This document shows, in pieces, positions 38,935-50,529 of a stretch of 64,000 bases of DNA. Position 1 is the stretch's first letter; each line of letters begins with the position of its first letter. Position numbers and translations under genes: made by a program. The notes beneath the pieces are model-generated. The model made no database searches. It saw only the letters and a list, made by a program, of their open reading frames with translations, and had not been told where the DNA came from. Source of the DNA: Limnoperna fortunei (taxonomy: Eukaryota > Mollusca > Bivalvia > Mytilida > Modiolidae). The stretch covers positions 5,893,547 to 5,957,546 of the forward strand of contig OX104116.1 in NCBI GenBank assembly GCA_944474755.1, given 5' to 3'.

Positions 38935-40335
38935 AAAAGGACATTTGTTCAGTAGAACAAATGCACAGGAAGGTCTTTCCCTCGTTATCGTTTCTATAGG
39001 AAAAACTGGCGTTAAACGTTAAACAAGAGGCCCCAGAGGGTGAAAATCTATCATTTTACATCGTAATATACCCGTATACCTACCCCCCCCCCCCCCGGGC
39101 GGGTTTCTATTCCATTGTTTCTAGAACGTTCTAATTACAAAATTGAAGAAAAAAAAAGGGCCCGGCCCCTCCACCCCAGGGCCAGCATGATTTATTGTTT
39201 TTGACATGCTGTCCCTGGGTGGAGAGTTGGGCCCTTTTTGGGTTCATAGTTTTATATGCAACTATGATTATATAAAAACCGGGAACCAGTTTTTTTGTTT
39301 ATTTGTTTGTTTGTTTACTTTTCTGTTTTTAACTATATGTTTCGTATTTTAATGACTTTTCTTGACTTGTAGGTGAAGAAAAACAGATTTATGGTAAAAG
39401 GCAAAGAAAAGAACTAGCTGGAGTCACGTGACATTCTTATATAATATCACGGAGATAGTTTTATTTTATCATTCTAGGGAGTTACCATGGTCATGAACAG
39501 ACGTATATATGACATGATGCACGATCTTTAATCTCAGTGATTGTTTATTTCAGGACGACACGGCACGGATTTTTATCAACGGAGCAAGCCGACAATTAAT
39601 AAAAGACTTTTTAAATTTATTTCAGAGAAATTTCACACTGTAAAATAATTACACGAGGCACGTAGCAGACGATGGAATACACAAAAAAGTGACGTCGGAA
39701 ATTGTTTCAATTTGTTATTGTTTCAGGTAAAATGCACTTCGGACAGTTAGAACAACTGGTTGACACACGATTTACACTGTCATTCACTGACGATGGCTGA
39801 AACGGACATCACGACAGACGAAATTTACGTGGCTGGGGGGAGGGGTGGTCACGTGTTTCAATGTGGGATTTTAAGGATTTATTGACTCGTACACCTTACG
39901 GGGAGACATTTTTAGACTGAAATCGACATTCTAAAGCGAATGGCGAGGGTTTCAAACAGCTGGGATGCATCGTTTTTCGGGAAATTACGATTTTTACATA
40001 AAAAGTGGTGTTGGACTTGCACGACTGGTAACTTTTTACTGGTTGCGCCCAGCGATTTTCTACCTATCGACAATTCGAGGACATCGATCCCAGATGCAAT
40101 CGGCGTCCATTTTATTGTACCATTTTGTGTGCCTTAGGAGGAGATGTGATAACAACGTTTTCATGGGGGGTCCCTGCCACGCCCTCATTTTTGACGGGGC
40201 GTGCTAACAGGGTGACTGGGAGAAAGCCCACGGGGTATCCATCACACCGCCAAATTTTCAGCTCGATCGGATAAGAAACTTTTTGGCAGCACTAAATTGA
40301 ATTTTAGATCGGAAGAAAAGTAATAATAATAATAT
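38935..40335 (+). repeat. S unit 7 (1401 bp)
   Basis: Same anatomy as S1 with a C14 tract and one extra AAT in the tail, which together with the joining base explains its length. It is followed without a gap by D2. Confidence 0.92.
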
Positions 40336-41054
40336 AAGTTCATTGGTTCTACCGAACAAATGAGAGGCTTTCCACTTATTGCATAAATGACCTTGACATT
40401 GACTTTGGCTATATGGAAATTGAATCTTCTTTTCAAAATAAACAAAAGAAAGAAAAACCATTCGTTTATCTTTTGAAATAAAAAAGGTAAAAAAATAGGA
40501 CGTTAATTGAGATAAATGACCTTTACTACCAAGTATTTGATTTTTGCATATTGAATGCTTTAAAAACAAATAATTTATTTGTATTTACCATTTTATATAC
40601 ACGAAAAAGCAGAATTTCCAAAAAATATTATTTGACCTTGACTGCTGTCAATATGACCTTGACCATGCTGAGGGTCAATAAAGGACCATCAGTGAAGATC
40701 CTTTGTCAATATGTCTTATAATTATGAAGAAATGCCTATTTATCATAAATACCCAAATTTATAAGATGACCTTGACCTTTTACCATGTTTCTATTTTCAA
40801 GGTCAGGGGTCATAATGGTCATTGGTGAAGTCCCCATGCCTCTACTATCAATAGTTAATAAGTTATCAATGAAAAAGTAAATATCAATGGTTGTAATGAG
40901 AGATAACTCCTATAAGATGAAGTCAAATCCTTTTCCTTTAAATAGAAAAAAGTTGCGCATTTATGAGGCCGACATTTTATCCGTTATAAGTTATAAGCTA
41001 TCTTTTACCGTTTCAAAGAAATAGCGATGACAAGATAATGTCAAAATTTCAAAC

Positions 41055-41100
41055 GTGACCTTGACCTTTGACCTTGTGTCCATTTTCAAGGTCAAGGTCA
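41055..41100 (+). promoter_or_regulatory. Paired nuclear-receptor-like clusters, first copy in D2
   Basis: TGACCTTGACCTTTGACC is followed after about a dozen bases by TCAAGGTCAAGGTCA, so the half-sites occur on both strands and the segment can also fold as a hairpin. TGACCTTTGACC has the DR1 spacing, and TCAAGGTCA is the extended half-site type used by FTZ-F1/ERR-like receptors. Function is inferred only from motif shape. Confidence 0.4.
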
Positions 41101-41330
41101 ATGATGACTAATGATATTAGGTTTCATATAAATATCTGTCATAGTTACTGAGATAACGCTATATACACTATATTTAATTGATCCAGGGGAAATAACTCTT
41201 TCAAAAGTCAAATCATTTATAGTGACCTTTCAAGACCTTAATATGATACACATTTTGGTAAAAGATTTATTTCTGTATCTCTTATGGTTCAGGAGGAGAA
41301 TCGCACACACCACAGTGTCAAAATTTAGAA

Positions 41331-41378
41331 TGTGACCTTGACCTTTGACCTTGTGACCTTTTTCAAGGTCAAGGTCAA
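41331..41378 (+). promoter_or_regulatory. Paired nuclear-receptor-like clusters, second copy in D2
   Basis: This is the same arrangement as at 41055-41100, with an additional TGACC between the arms. The spacing from the first copy is about 276 bases. Confidence 0.4.
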
Positions 41379-41797
41379 TGATGACCAACTGTGAAATATC
41401 TAGTCTCTGTCACCTCTGGTTCATGAGTTACTATGGTACAAAATGTACTTCCAATAAATAAGGGGAAATAACTCCTACAAGGAGTCGTCAAAATACTTTG
41501 CGCGATATGTAACAAATTGTCGCAATCAATAGCTGACCATTTTGCAACAATTTTTATTGCGAAATCTTTTACGGTTTCAAAGTTTATCTGCACACAAGCT
41601 TTTTATGACAGGGGAAATAACTCCGTAAAGAAAAAGTGTTCGGTGTGACAGGGTTAACTGCGAATGCGTAATGTCTCATACATCCATCGTACAAAATGTC
41701 TTTACGACATGTCGCGAAACAAAATTTATAATGGGATAACAAAACTTGGCGGAAGAATAATAAGAATAATAATAATAAGAAACAGACAAAATGCAAT

Positions 41798-41827
41798 AAG
41801 TCTTTCCACTGGAAAGTGGAAAGCCTT
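41798..41827 (+). other. 3' terminal stem-loop of D2
   Basis: CTTTCCACT pairs with AGTGGAAAG, with an AAG / CCTT outer stem. It follows an (AAT)n run and is directly followed by AATTAAAAGG, the start of S8. Confidence 0.8.
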
Positions 41828-41831
41828 AATT

Positions 41832-43227
41832 AAAAGGACATTTGTTCAGTAGAACAAATGCACAGGAAGGTCTTTCCCTCGTTATCGTTTCTATAGGAAA
41901 AACTGGCGTTAAACGTTAAACAAGAGGCCCCAGAGGGTGAAAATCTATCATTTTACATCGTAATATACCCGTATACCTACCCCCCCCCCCGGGCGGGTTT
42001 CTATTCCATTGTTTCTAGAACGTTCTAATTACAAAATTGAAGAAAAAAAAAGGGCCCGGCCCCTCCACCCCAGGGCCAGCATGATTTATTGTTTTTGACA
42101 TGCTGTCCCTGGGTGGAGAGTTGGGCCCTTTTTGGGTTCATAGTTTTATATGCAACTATGATTATATAAAAACCGGGAACCAGTTTTTTTGTTTATTTGT
42201 TTGTTTGTTTACTTTTCTGTTTTTAACTATATGTTTCGTATTTTAATGACTTTTCTTGACTTGTAGGTGAAGAAAAACAGATTTATGGTAAAAGGCAAAG
42301 AAAAGAACTAGCTGGAGTCACGTGACATTCTTATATAATATCACGGAGATAGTTTTATTTTATCATTCTAGGGAGTTACCATGGTCATGAACAGACGTAT
42401 ATATGACATGATGCACGATCTTTAATCTCAGTGATTGTTTATTTCAGGACGACACGGCACGGATTTTTATCAACGGAGCAAGCCGACAATTAATAAAAGA
42501 CTTTTTAAATTTATTTCAGAGAAATTTCACACTGTAAAATAATTACACGAGGCACGTAGCAGACGATGGAATACACAAAAAAGTGACGTCGGAAATTGTT
42601 TCAATTTGTTATTGTTTCAGGTAAAATGCACTTCGGACAGTTAGAACAACTGGTTGACACACGATTTACACTGTCATTCACTGACGATGGCTGAAACGGA
42701 CATCACGACAGACGAAATTTACGTGGCTGGGGGGAGGGGTGGTCACGTGTTTCAATGTGGGATTTTAAGGATTTATTGACTCGTACACCTTACGGGGAGA
42801 CATTTTTAGACTGAAATCGACATTCTAAAGCGAATGGCGAGGGTTTCAAACAGCTGGGATGCATCGTTTTTCGGGAAATTACGATTTTTACATAAAAAGT
42901 GGTGTTGGACTTGCACGACTGGTAACTTTTTACTGGTTGCGCCCAGCGATTTTCTACCTATCGACAATTCGAGGACATCGATCCCAGATGCAATCGGCGT
43001 CCATTTTATTGTACCATTTTGTGTGCCTTAGGAGGAGATGTGATAACAACGTTTTCATGGGGGGTCCCTGCCACGCCCTCATTTTTGACGGGGCGTGCTA
43101 ACAGGGTGACTGGGAGAAAGCCCACGGGGTATCCATCACACCGCCAAATTTTCAGCTCGATCGGATAAGAAACTTTTTGGCAGCACTAAATTGAATTTTA
43201 GATCGGAAGAAAAGTAATAATAATATT
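41832..43227 (+). repeat. S unit 8 (1396 bp)
   Basis: Same anatomy as S1 with a C11 tract. It is the first of five consecutive S units (41832-48819) with no L between them. Confidence 0.92.
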
Positions 43228-44624
43228 AAAAGGACATTTGTTCAGTAGAACAAATGCACAGGAAGGTCTTTCCCTCGTTATCGTTTCTATAGGAAAAACT
43301 GGCGTTAAACGTTAAACAAGAGGCCCCAGAGGGTGAAAATCTATCATTTTACATCGTAATATACCCGTATACCTACCCCCCCCCCCCGGGCGGGTTTCTA
43401 TTCCATTGTTTCTAGAACGTTCTAATTACAAAATTGAAGAAAAAAAAAGGGCCCGGCCCCTCCACCCCAGGGCCAGCATGATTTATTGTTTTTGACATGC
43501 TGTCCCTGGGTGGAGAGTTGGGCCCTTTTTGGGTTCATAGTTTTATATGCAACTATGATTATATAAAAACCGGGAACCAGTTTTTTTGTTTATTTGTTTG
43601 TTTGTTTACTTTTCTGTTTTTAACTATATGTTTCGTATTTTAATGACTTTTCTTGACTTGTAGGTGAAGAAAAACAGATTTATGGTAAAAGGCAAAGAAA
43701 AGAACTAGCTGGAGTCACGTGACATTCTTATATAATATCACGGAGATAGTTTTATTTTATCATTCTAGGGAGTTACCATGGTCATGAACAGACGTATATA
43801 TGACATGATGCACGATCTTTAATCTCAGTGATTGTTTATTTCAGGACGACACGGCACGGATTTTTATCAACGGAGCAAGCCGACAATTAATAAAAGACTT
43901 TTTAAATTTATTTCAGAGAAATTTCACACTGTAAAATAATTACACGAGGCACGTAGCAGACGATGGAATACACAAAAAAGTGACGTCGGAAATTGTTTCA
44001 ATTTGTTATTGTTTCAGGTAAAATGCACTTCGGACAGTTAGAACAACTGGTTGACACACGATTTACACTGTCATTCACTGACGATGGCTGAAACGGACAT
44101 CACGACAGACGAAATTTACGTGGCTGGGGGGAGGGGTGGTCACGTGTTTCAATGTGGGATTTTAAGGATTTATTGACTCGTACACCTTACGGGGAGACAT
44201 TTTTAGACTGAAATCGACATTCTAAAGCGAATGGCGAGGGTTTCAAACAGCTGGGATGCATCGTTTTTCGGGAAATTACGATTTTTACATAAAAAGTGGT
44301 GTTGGACTTGCACGACTGGTAACTTTTTACTGGTTGCGCCCAGCGATTTTCTACCTATCGACAATTCGAGGACATCGATCCCAGATGCAATCGGCGTCCA
44401 TTTTATTGTACCATTTTGTGTGCCTTAGGAGGAGATGTGATAACAACGTTTTCATGGGGGGTCCCTGCCACGCCCTCATTTTTGACGGGGCGTGCTAACA
44501 GGGTGACTGGGAGAAAGCCCACGGGGTATCCATCACACCGCCAAATTTTCAGCTCGATCGGATAAGAAACTTTTTGGCAGCACTAAATTGAATTTTAGAT
44601 CGGAAGAAAAGTAATAATAATATT
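43228..44624 (+). repeat. S unit 9 (1397 bp)
   Basis: Same anatomy as S1 with a C12 tract, which accounts for its length. Confidence 0.92.
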
Positions 44625-46024
44625 AAAAGGACATTTGTTCAGTAGAACAAATGCACAGGAAGGTCTTTCCCTCGTTATCGTTTCTATAGGAAAAACTGGC
44701 GTTAAACGTTAAACAAGAGGCCCCAGAGGGTGAAAATCTATCATTTTACATCGTAATATACCCGTATACCTACCCCCCCCCCCCCCCGGGCGGGTTTCTA
44801 TTCCATTGTTTCTAGAACGTTCTAATTACAAAATTGAAGAAAAAAAAAGGGCCCGGCCCCTCCACCCCAGGGCCAGCATGATTTATTGTTTTTGACATGC
44901 TGTCCCTGGGTGGAGAGTTGGGCCCTTTTTGGGTTCATAGTTTTATATGCAACTATGATTATATAAAAACCGGGAACCAGTTTTTTTGTTTATTTGTTTG
45001 TTTGTTTACTTTTCTGTTTTTAACTATATGTTTCGTATTTTAATGACTTTTCTTGACTTGTAGGTGAAGAAAAACAGATTTATGGTAAAAGGCAAAGAAA
45101 AGAACTAGCTGGAGTCACGTGACATTCTTATATAATATCACGGAGATAGTTTTATTTTATCATTCTAGGGAGTTACCATGGTCATGAACAGACGTATATA
45201 TGACATGATGCACGATCTTTAATCTCAGTGATTGTTTATTTCAGGACGACACGGCACGGATTTTTATCAACGGAGCAAGCCGACAATTAATAAAAGACTT
45301 TTTAAATTTATTTCAGAGAAATTTCACACTGTAAAATAATTACACGAGGCACGTAGCAGACGATGGAATACACAAAAAAGTGACGTCGGAAATTGTTTCA
45401 ATTTGTTATTGTTTCAGGTAAAATGCACTTCGGACAGTTAGAACAACTGGTTGACACACGATTTACACTGTCATTCACTGACGATGGCTGAAACGGACAT
45501 CACGACAGACGAAATTTACGTGGCTGGGGGGAGGGGTGGTCACGTGTTTCAATGTGGGATTTTAAGGATTTATTGACTCGTACACCTTACGGGGAGACAT
45601 TTTTAGACTGAAATCGACATTCTAAAGCGAATGGCGAGGGTTTCAAACAGCTGGGATGCATCGTTTTTCGGGAAATTACGATTTTTACATAAAAAGTGGT
45701 GTTGGACTTGCACGACTGGTAACTTTTTACTGGTTGCGCCCAGCGATTTTCTACCTATCGACAATTCGAGGACATCGATCCCAGATGCAATCGGCGTCCA
45801 TTTTATTGTACCATTTTGTGTGCCTTAGGAGGAGATGTGATAACAACGTTTTCATGGGGGGTCCCTGCCACGCCCTCATTTTTGACGGGGCGTGCTAACA
45901 GGGTGACTGGGAGAAAGCCCACGGGGTATCCATCACACCGCCAAATTTTCAGCTCGATCGGATAAGAAACTTTTTGGCAGCACTAAATTGAATTTTAGAT
46001 CGGAAGAAAAGTAATAATAATATT
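44625..46024 (+). repeat. S unit 10 (1400 bp)
   Basis: Same anatomy as S1 with a C15 tract, which accounts for its length. Confidence 0.92.
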
Positions 46025-47423
46025 AAAAGGACATTTGTTCAGTAGAACAAATGCACAGGAAGGTCTTTCCCTCGTTATCGTTTCTATAGGAAAAACTGGC
46101 GTTAAACGTTAAACAAGAGGCCCCAGAGGGTGAAAATCTATCATTTTACATCGTAATATACCCGTATACCTACCCCCCCCCCCCCCGGGCGGGTTTCTAT
46201 TCCATTGTTTCTAGAACGTTCTAATTACAAAATTGAAGAAAAAAAAAGGGCCCGGCCCCTCCACCCCAGGGCCAGCATGATTTATTGTTTTTGACATGCT
46301 GTCCCTGGGTGGAGAGTTGGGCCCTTTTTGGGTTCATAGTTTTATATGCAACTATGATTATATAAAAACCGGGAACCAGTTTTTTTGTTTATTTGTTTGT
46401 TTGTTTACTTTTCTGTTTTTAACTATATGTTTCGTATTTTAATGACTTTTCTTGACTTGTAGGTGAAGAAAAACAGATTTATGGTAAAAGGCAAAGAAAA
46501 GAACTAGCTGGAGTCACGTGACATTCTTATATAATATCACGGAGATAGTTTTATTTTATCATTCTAGGGAGTTACTATGGTCATGAACAGACGTATATAT
46601 GACATGATGCACGATCTTTAATCTCAGTGATTGTTTATTTCAGGACGACACGGCACGGATTTTTATCAACGGAGCAAGCCGACAATTAATAAAAGACTTT
46701 TTAAATTTATTTCAGAGAAATTTCACACTGTAAAATAATTACACGAGGCACGTAGCAGACGATGGAATACACAAAAAAGTGACGTCGGAAATTGTTTCAA
46801 TTTGTTATTGTTTCAGGTAAAATGCACTTCGGACAGTTAGAACAACTGGTTGACACACGATTTACACTGTCATTCACTGACGATGGCTGAAACGGACATC
46901 ACGACAGACGAAATTTACGTGGCTGGGGGGAGGGGTGGTCACGTGTTTCAATGTGGGATTTTAAGGATTTATTGACTCGTACACCTTACGGGGAGACATT
47001 TTTAGACTGAAATCGACATTCTAAAGCGAATGGCGAGGGTTTCAAACAGCTGGGATGCATCGTTTTTCGGGAAATTACGATTTTTACATAAAAAGTGGTG
47101 TTGGACTTGCACGACTGGTAACTTTTTACTGGTTGCGCCCAGCGATTTTCTACCTATCGACAATTCGAGGACATCGATCCCAGATGCAATCGGCGTCCAT
47201 TTTATTGTACCATTTTGTGTGCCTTAGGAGGAGATGTGATAACAACGTTTTCATGGGGGGTCCCTGCCACGCCCTCATTTTTGACGGGGCGTGCTAACAG
47301 GGTGACTGGGAGAAAGCCCACGGGGTATCCATCACACCGCCAAATTTTCAGCTCGATCGGATAAGAAACTTTTTGGCAGCACTAAATTGAATTTTAGATC
47401 GGAAGAAAAGTAATAATAATATT
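46025..47423 (+). repeat. S unit 11 (1399 bp)
   Basis: Same anatomy as S1 with a C14 tract. A private C to T change at 46576 turns ACCATGG into ACTATGG, weakening the otherwise ideal ATG context. Confidence 0.92.
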
Positions 47424-48819
47424 AAAAGGACATTTGTTCAGTAGAACAAATGCACAGGAAGGTCTTTCCCTCGTTATCGTTTCTATAGGAAAAACTGGCG
47501 TTAAACGTTAAACAAGAGGCCCCAGAGGGTGAAAATCTATCATTTTACATCGTAATATACCCGTATACCTACCCCCCCCCCCGGGCGGGTTTCTATTCCA
47601 TTGTTTCTAGAACGTTCTAATTACAAAATTGAAGAAAAAAAAAGGGCCCGGCCCCTCCACCCCAGGGCCAGCATGATTTATTGTTTTTGACATGCTGTCC
47701 CTGGGTGGAGAGTTGGGCCCTTTTTGGGTTCATAGTTTTATATGCAACTATGATTATATAAAAACCGGGAACCAGTTTTTTTGTTTATTTGTTTGTTTGT
47801 TTACTTTTCTGTTTTTAACTATATGTTTCGTATTTTAATGACTTTTCTTGACTTGTAGGTGAAGAAAAACAGATTTATGGTAAAAGGCAAAGAAAAGAAC
47901 TAGCTGGAGTCACGTGACATTCTTATATAATATCACGGAGATAGTTTTATTTTATCATTCTAGGGAGTTACCATGGTCATGAACAGACGTATATATGACA
48001 TGATGCACGATCTTTAATCTCAGTGATTGTTTATTTCAGGACGACACGGCACGGATTTTTATCAACGGAGCAAGCCGACAATTAATAAAAGACTTTTTAA
48101 ATTTATTTCAGAGAAATTTCACACTGTAAAATAATTACACGAGGCACGTAGCAGACGATGGAATACACAAAAAAGTGACGTCGGAAATTGTTTCAATTTG
48201 TTATTGTTTCAGGTAAAATGCACTTCGGACAGTTAGAACAACTGGTTGACACACGATTTACACTGTCATTCACTGACGATGGCTGAAACGGACATCACGA
48301 CAGACGAAATTTACGTGGCTGGGGGGAGGGGTGGTCACGTGTTTCAATGTGGGATTTTAAGGATTTATTGACTCGTACACCTTACGGGGAGACATTTTTA
48401 GACTGAAATCGACATTCTAAAGCGAATGGCGAGGGTTTCAAACAGCTGGGATGCATCGTTTTTCGGGAAATTACGATTTTTACATAAAAAGTGGTGTTGG
48501 ACTTGCACGACTGGTAACTTTTTACTGGTTGCGCCCAGCGATTTTCTACCTATCGACAATTCGAGGACATCGATCCCAGATGCAATCGGCGTCCATTTTA
48601 TTGTACCATTTTGTGTGCCTTAGGAGGAGATGTGATAACAACGTTTTCATGGGGGGTCCCTGCCACGCCCTCATTTTTGACGGGGCGTGCTAACAGGGTG
48701 ACTGGGAGAAAGCCCACGGGGTATCCATCACACCGCCAAATTTTCAGCTCGATCGGATAAGAAACTTTTTGGCAGCACTAAATTGAATTTTAGATCGGAA
48801 GAAAAGTAATAATAATATT
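47424..48819 (+). repeat. S unit 12 (1396 bp)
   Basis: Same anatomy as S1 with a C11 tract. It ends the run of five S units and abuts D3. Confidence 0.92.
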
Positions 48820-49182
48820 AAAGATCAACTGTTCGGTTGAACATTTGAGGGTCTTTCCACATTAGTTTTAATTTGTATTACATGATGACATTTAAAATAA
48901 TCATCTTTTTGCAAAATGCTATAACTTTGCTATAAATATTTTAAAAAAATATTTTGTATTATTTGCCGCAGATTGTCATTCTGAGAGAGATAACTCTTAT
49001 AAAAGTATTATACAACTTTTCACGTCATGTCTTAGTTTACTCGAAATTATTAATAGAACATTTTAGGACGAAAATAATTTCAATATCTTTTAAAAAAGCA
49101 AAGGTCAAAAACTAGTACGTGACCTTGACACATACAAGTTTTCAAGGTCAAAGGGCATGAGTATTTATGGTGAAGACCCCAT

Positions 49183-49945
49183 GCCTCTATCATTACTAGT
49201 TAATGAGTAACATGTAAAAAATCAATAAGTTGCAAATATAATGGGAGATAACTCGTATAAAATGAAGTCAAATTCTTTCCCTGTAAATGTAACATAGTTG
49301 CTCCTTTAAGAGATCAACATTTTGCACTCTTATGTTTCCCTCTATCATTAATAGTTAATGAGTAACATGTAAAAAACCAATAAGTTACATATATAACGGG
49401 AGATAACTCCTATAAAATGAAGTCAAATCCTTCACCTGTAAATGTAACAAAGTTGCTCCTTTAAGAGACCAACATTGTGCACTATTTAGTTTCCCTCTAT
49501 CATTAATAGTAAATGAGTACCAAGTAAAAAACCAATCAGTTACATATATAATGGGAGATAACTCCTATAAAATGAAGTCAAATCCTCTCCCTATAAATGT
49601 AACAAAGTTGCTCCTTTTAAAGACCAACATTTTGCACTCTTTAGTTTCCCTTTATCTTTAATAGTTAATGAGTAACATGTAAAAAACCAATAAGTTACAT
49701 ATATAATGGGAGATAACTCCTATAAAATTAAGTCAAATCCTTTCCCTACAAATGTAACAAAGTTGCTCCTTTAAAAGACCAACATTTTGCACTCTTTAGT
49801 TTCCTTTTATCAGTAATTGTTAATGAGTAACATGTGAAAAACCAATAAATTACATATATAATGGGAGATAACTCCTATAAAATGAAGTCGAATTACTTCC
49901 CTCCAAATGTGACAAAGTTGCGTCTTAATAAGACGAACATTTTAC
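49183..49945 (+). repeat. 155-bp tandem repeat, about five copies, in D3
   Basis: The landmark GGGAGATAACTC begins at 49243, 49398, 49553, 49708 and 49863, an exact spacing of 155 each time. Each monomer also has TATCATTA, GAGTAACATG, ACCAATAAGTTACATATA, AATGAAGTC and GACCAACATT-like strings. The order of ACCAAT, ATAACTCC and GACCA strings matches the monomers of D1 and L, so the two sets look homologous though strongly diverged. Confidence 0.92.
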
Positions 49946-50019
49946 TCTCAATAAGTGTTTATCTATCTTTTACCGTTTCAAAGGAGTAGCGGACACAAGC
50001 AAATGTCAAAATTTAGAAC

Positions 50020-50067
50020 GTGACCTTGACCTTTGACCTTGTGTCCATTTTCAAGGTCGAAGGTCAT
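50020..50067 (+). promoter_or_regulatory. Paired nuclear-receptor-like cluster in D3
   Basis: TGACCTTGACCTTTGACC is followed by TTTTCAAGGTCGAAGGTCA. It has the same arrangement as the two clusters in D2, which supports common descent of D2 and D3. Confidence 0.4.
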
Positions 50068-50494
50068 GATGGTCTAAAGTGAAGACCCCAGGCCTCTATC
50101 TCTTTTAGTTGCTGAGATTTGTTTGAATATCACTTAATACTTTTATTTAAAGGGAGATAACTCCTATAACATGTCATCAGAACCCTTCAATCAATCTGTC
50201 CCAAAGTTGCGCAAGGATATAGGACACATTTTGGTAAAGGTTTGGTATTGCTATCTTTTTTGGTTTAGGAGGAGTAGCAGGAACAAGCTTTTTAGTAAAA
50301 GGGGAGATAACTCCGTAAAGGAAAAGGGTGCGGTCAGTCAGGGTGAACTGCGAAAGCGCAATGGGTAACCGATATCAGGTATAAAATATCAAAGCGACAT
50401 GTCGCGAAGTGAAAAAACCAGACATCGAAATAAGTTGGCGGAAGAAAAGAGAAAATAATAATAATAATAATAATAATAATCAGAACAATAACTA

Positions 50495-50526
50495 TAGGTC
50501 TTTCCACAGAAAGGTGGAAAGACCTA
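50495..50526 (+). other. 3' terminal stem-loop of D3
   Basis: TAGGTCTTTCCAC pairs perfectly with GTGGAAAGACCTA over 13 base pairs around an AGAAAG loop. The outer pair is T-A here but A-T in D1, D5 and L9, a compensated change. Confidence 0.88.
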
Positions 50527-50529
50527 ATT

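Larger units (their letters stand above)
40336..41831 (+). mobile_element. Divergent unit D2 (1496 bp)
   Basis: The 5' stem-loop CATTGGTTC / GAACAAATG (40341-40362, one mismatch) is followed by AGGCTTTCC. The body is AT-rich with repeated ATAACTCC strings and two clusters of TGACCTTGACCTTTGACC, each facing an AAGGTCAAGGTCA. A 3' domain remnant (ATAACTCCGTAAAG, CATGTCGCGAA, GGCGGAAGAA), an (AAT)n run and a 3' stem-loop (41798-41827) complete it. It is most like D3 and clearly a different subfamily from D1 and D5. Minus-strand frames of 67 to 103 codons in it are AT-rich, overlap one another and are not supported as genes. Confidence 0.82.
48820..50529 (+). mobile_element. Divergent unit D3 (1710 bp) with five 155-bp monomers
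   Basis: The 5' stem-loop CAACTGTTC / GAACATTTG (48826-48847) has one mismatch and one base pair flipped relative to L and S; GGTCTTTCC follows at 48850. The body carries a perfectly periodic 155-bp tandem block, a nuclear-receptor-like pair (50020-50067), a short 3' domain remnant (ATAACTCCGTAAAG, CATGTCGCGAA, GGCGGAAGAA), an (AAT)n run (about 50454-50480) and a 3' stem-loop (50495-50526). A 65-codon frame at 50171 spans the 3' domain and is not supported as a gene. Confidence 0.85.

Noticed and set aside
40242..41852. Several 62- to 103-codon frames in D2, mostly on the minus strand
   Set aside because: They overlap one another, are low in complexity (Y and F runs from AAT and T tracts) and cross the microsatellite or unit junction.
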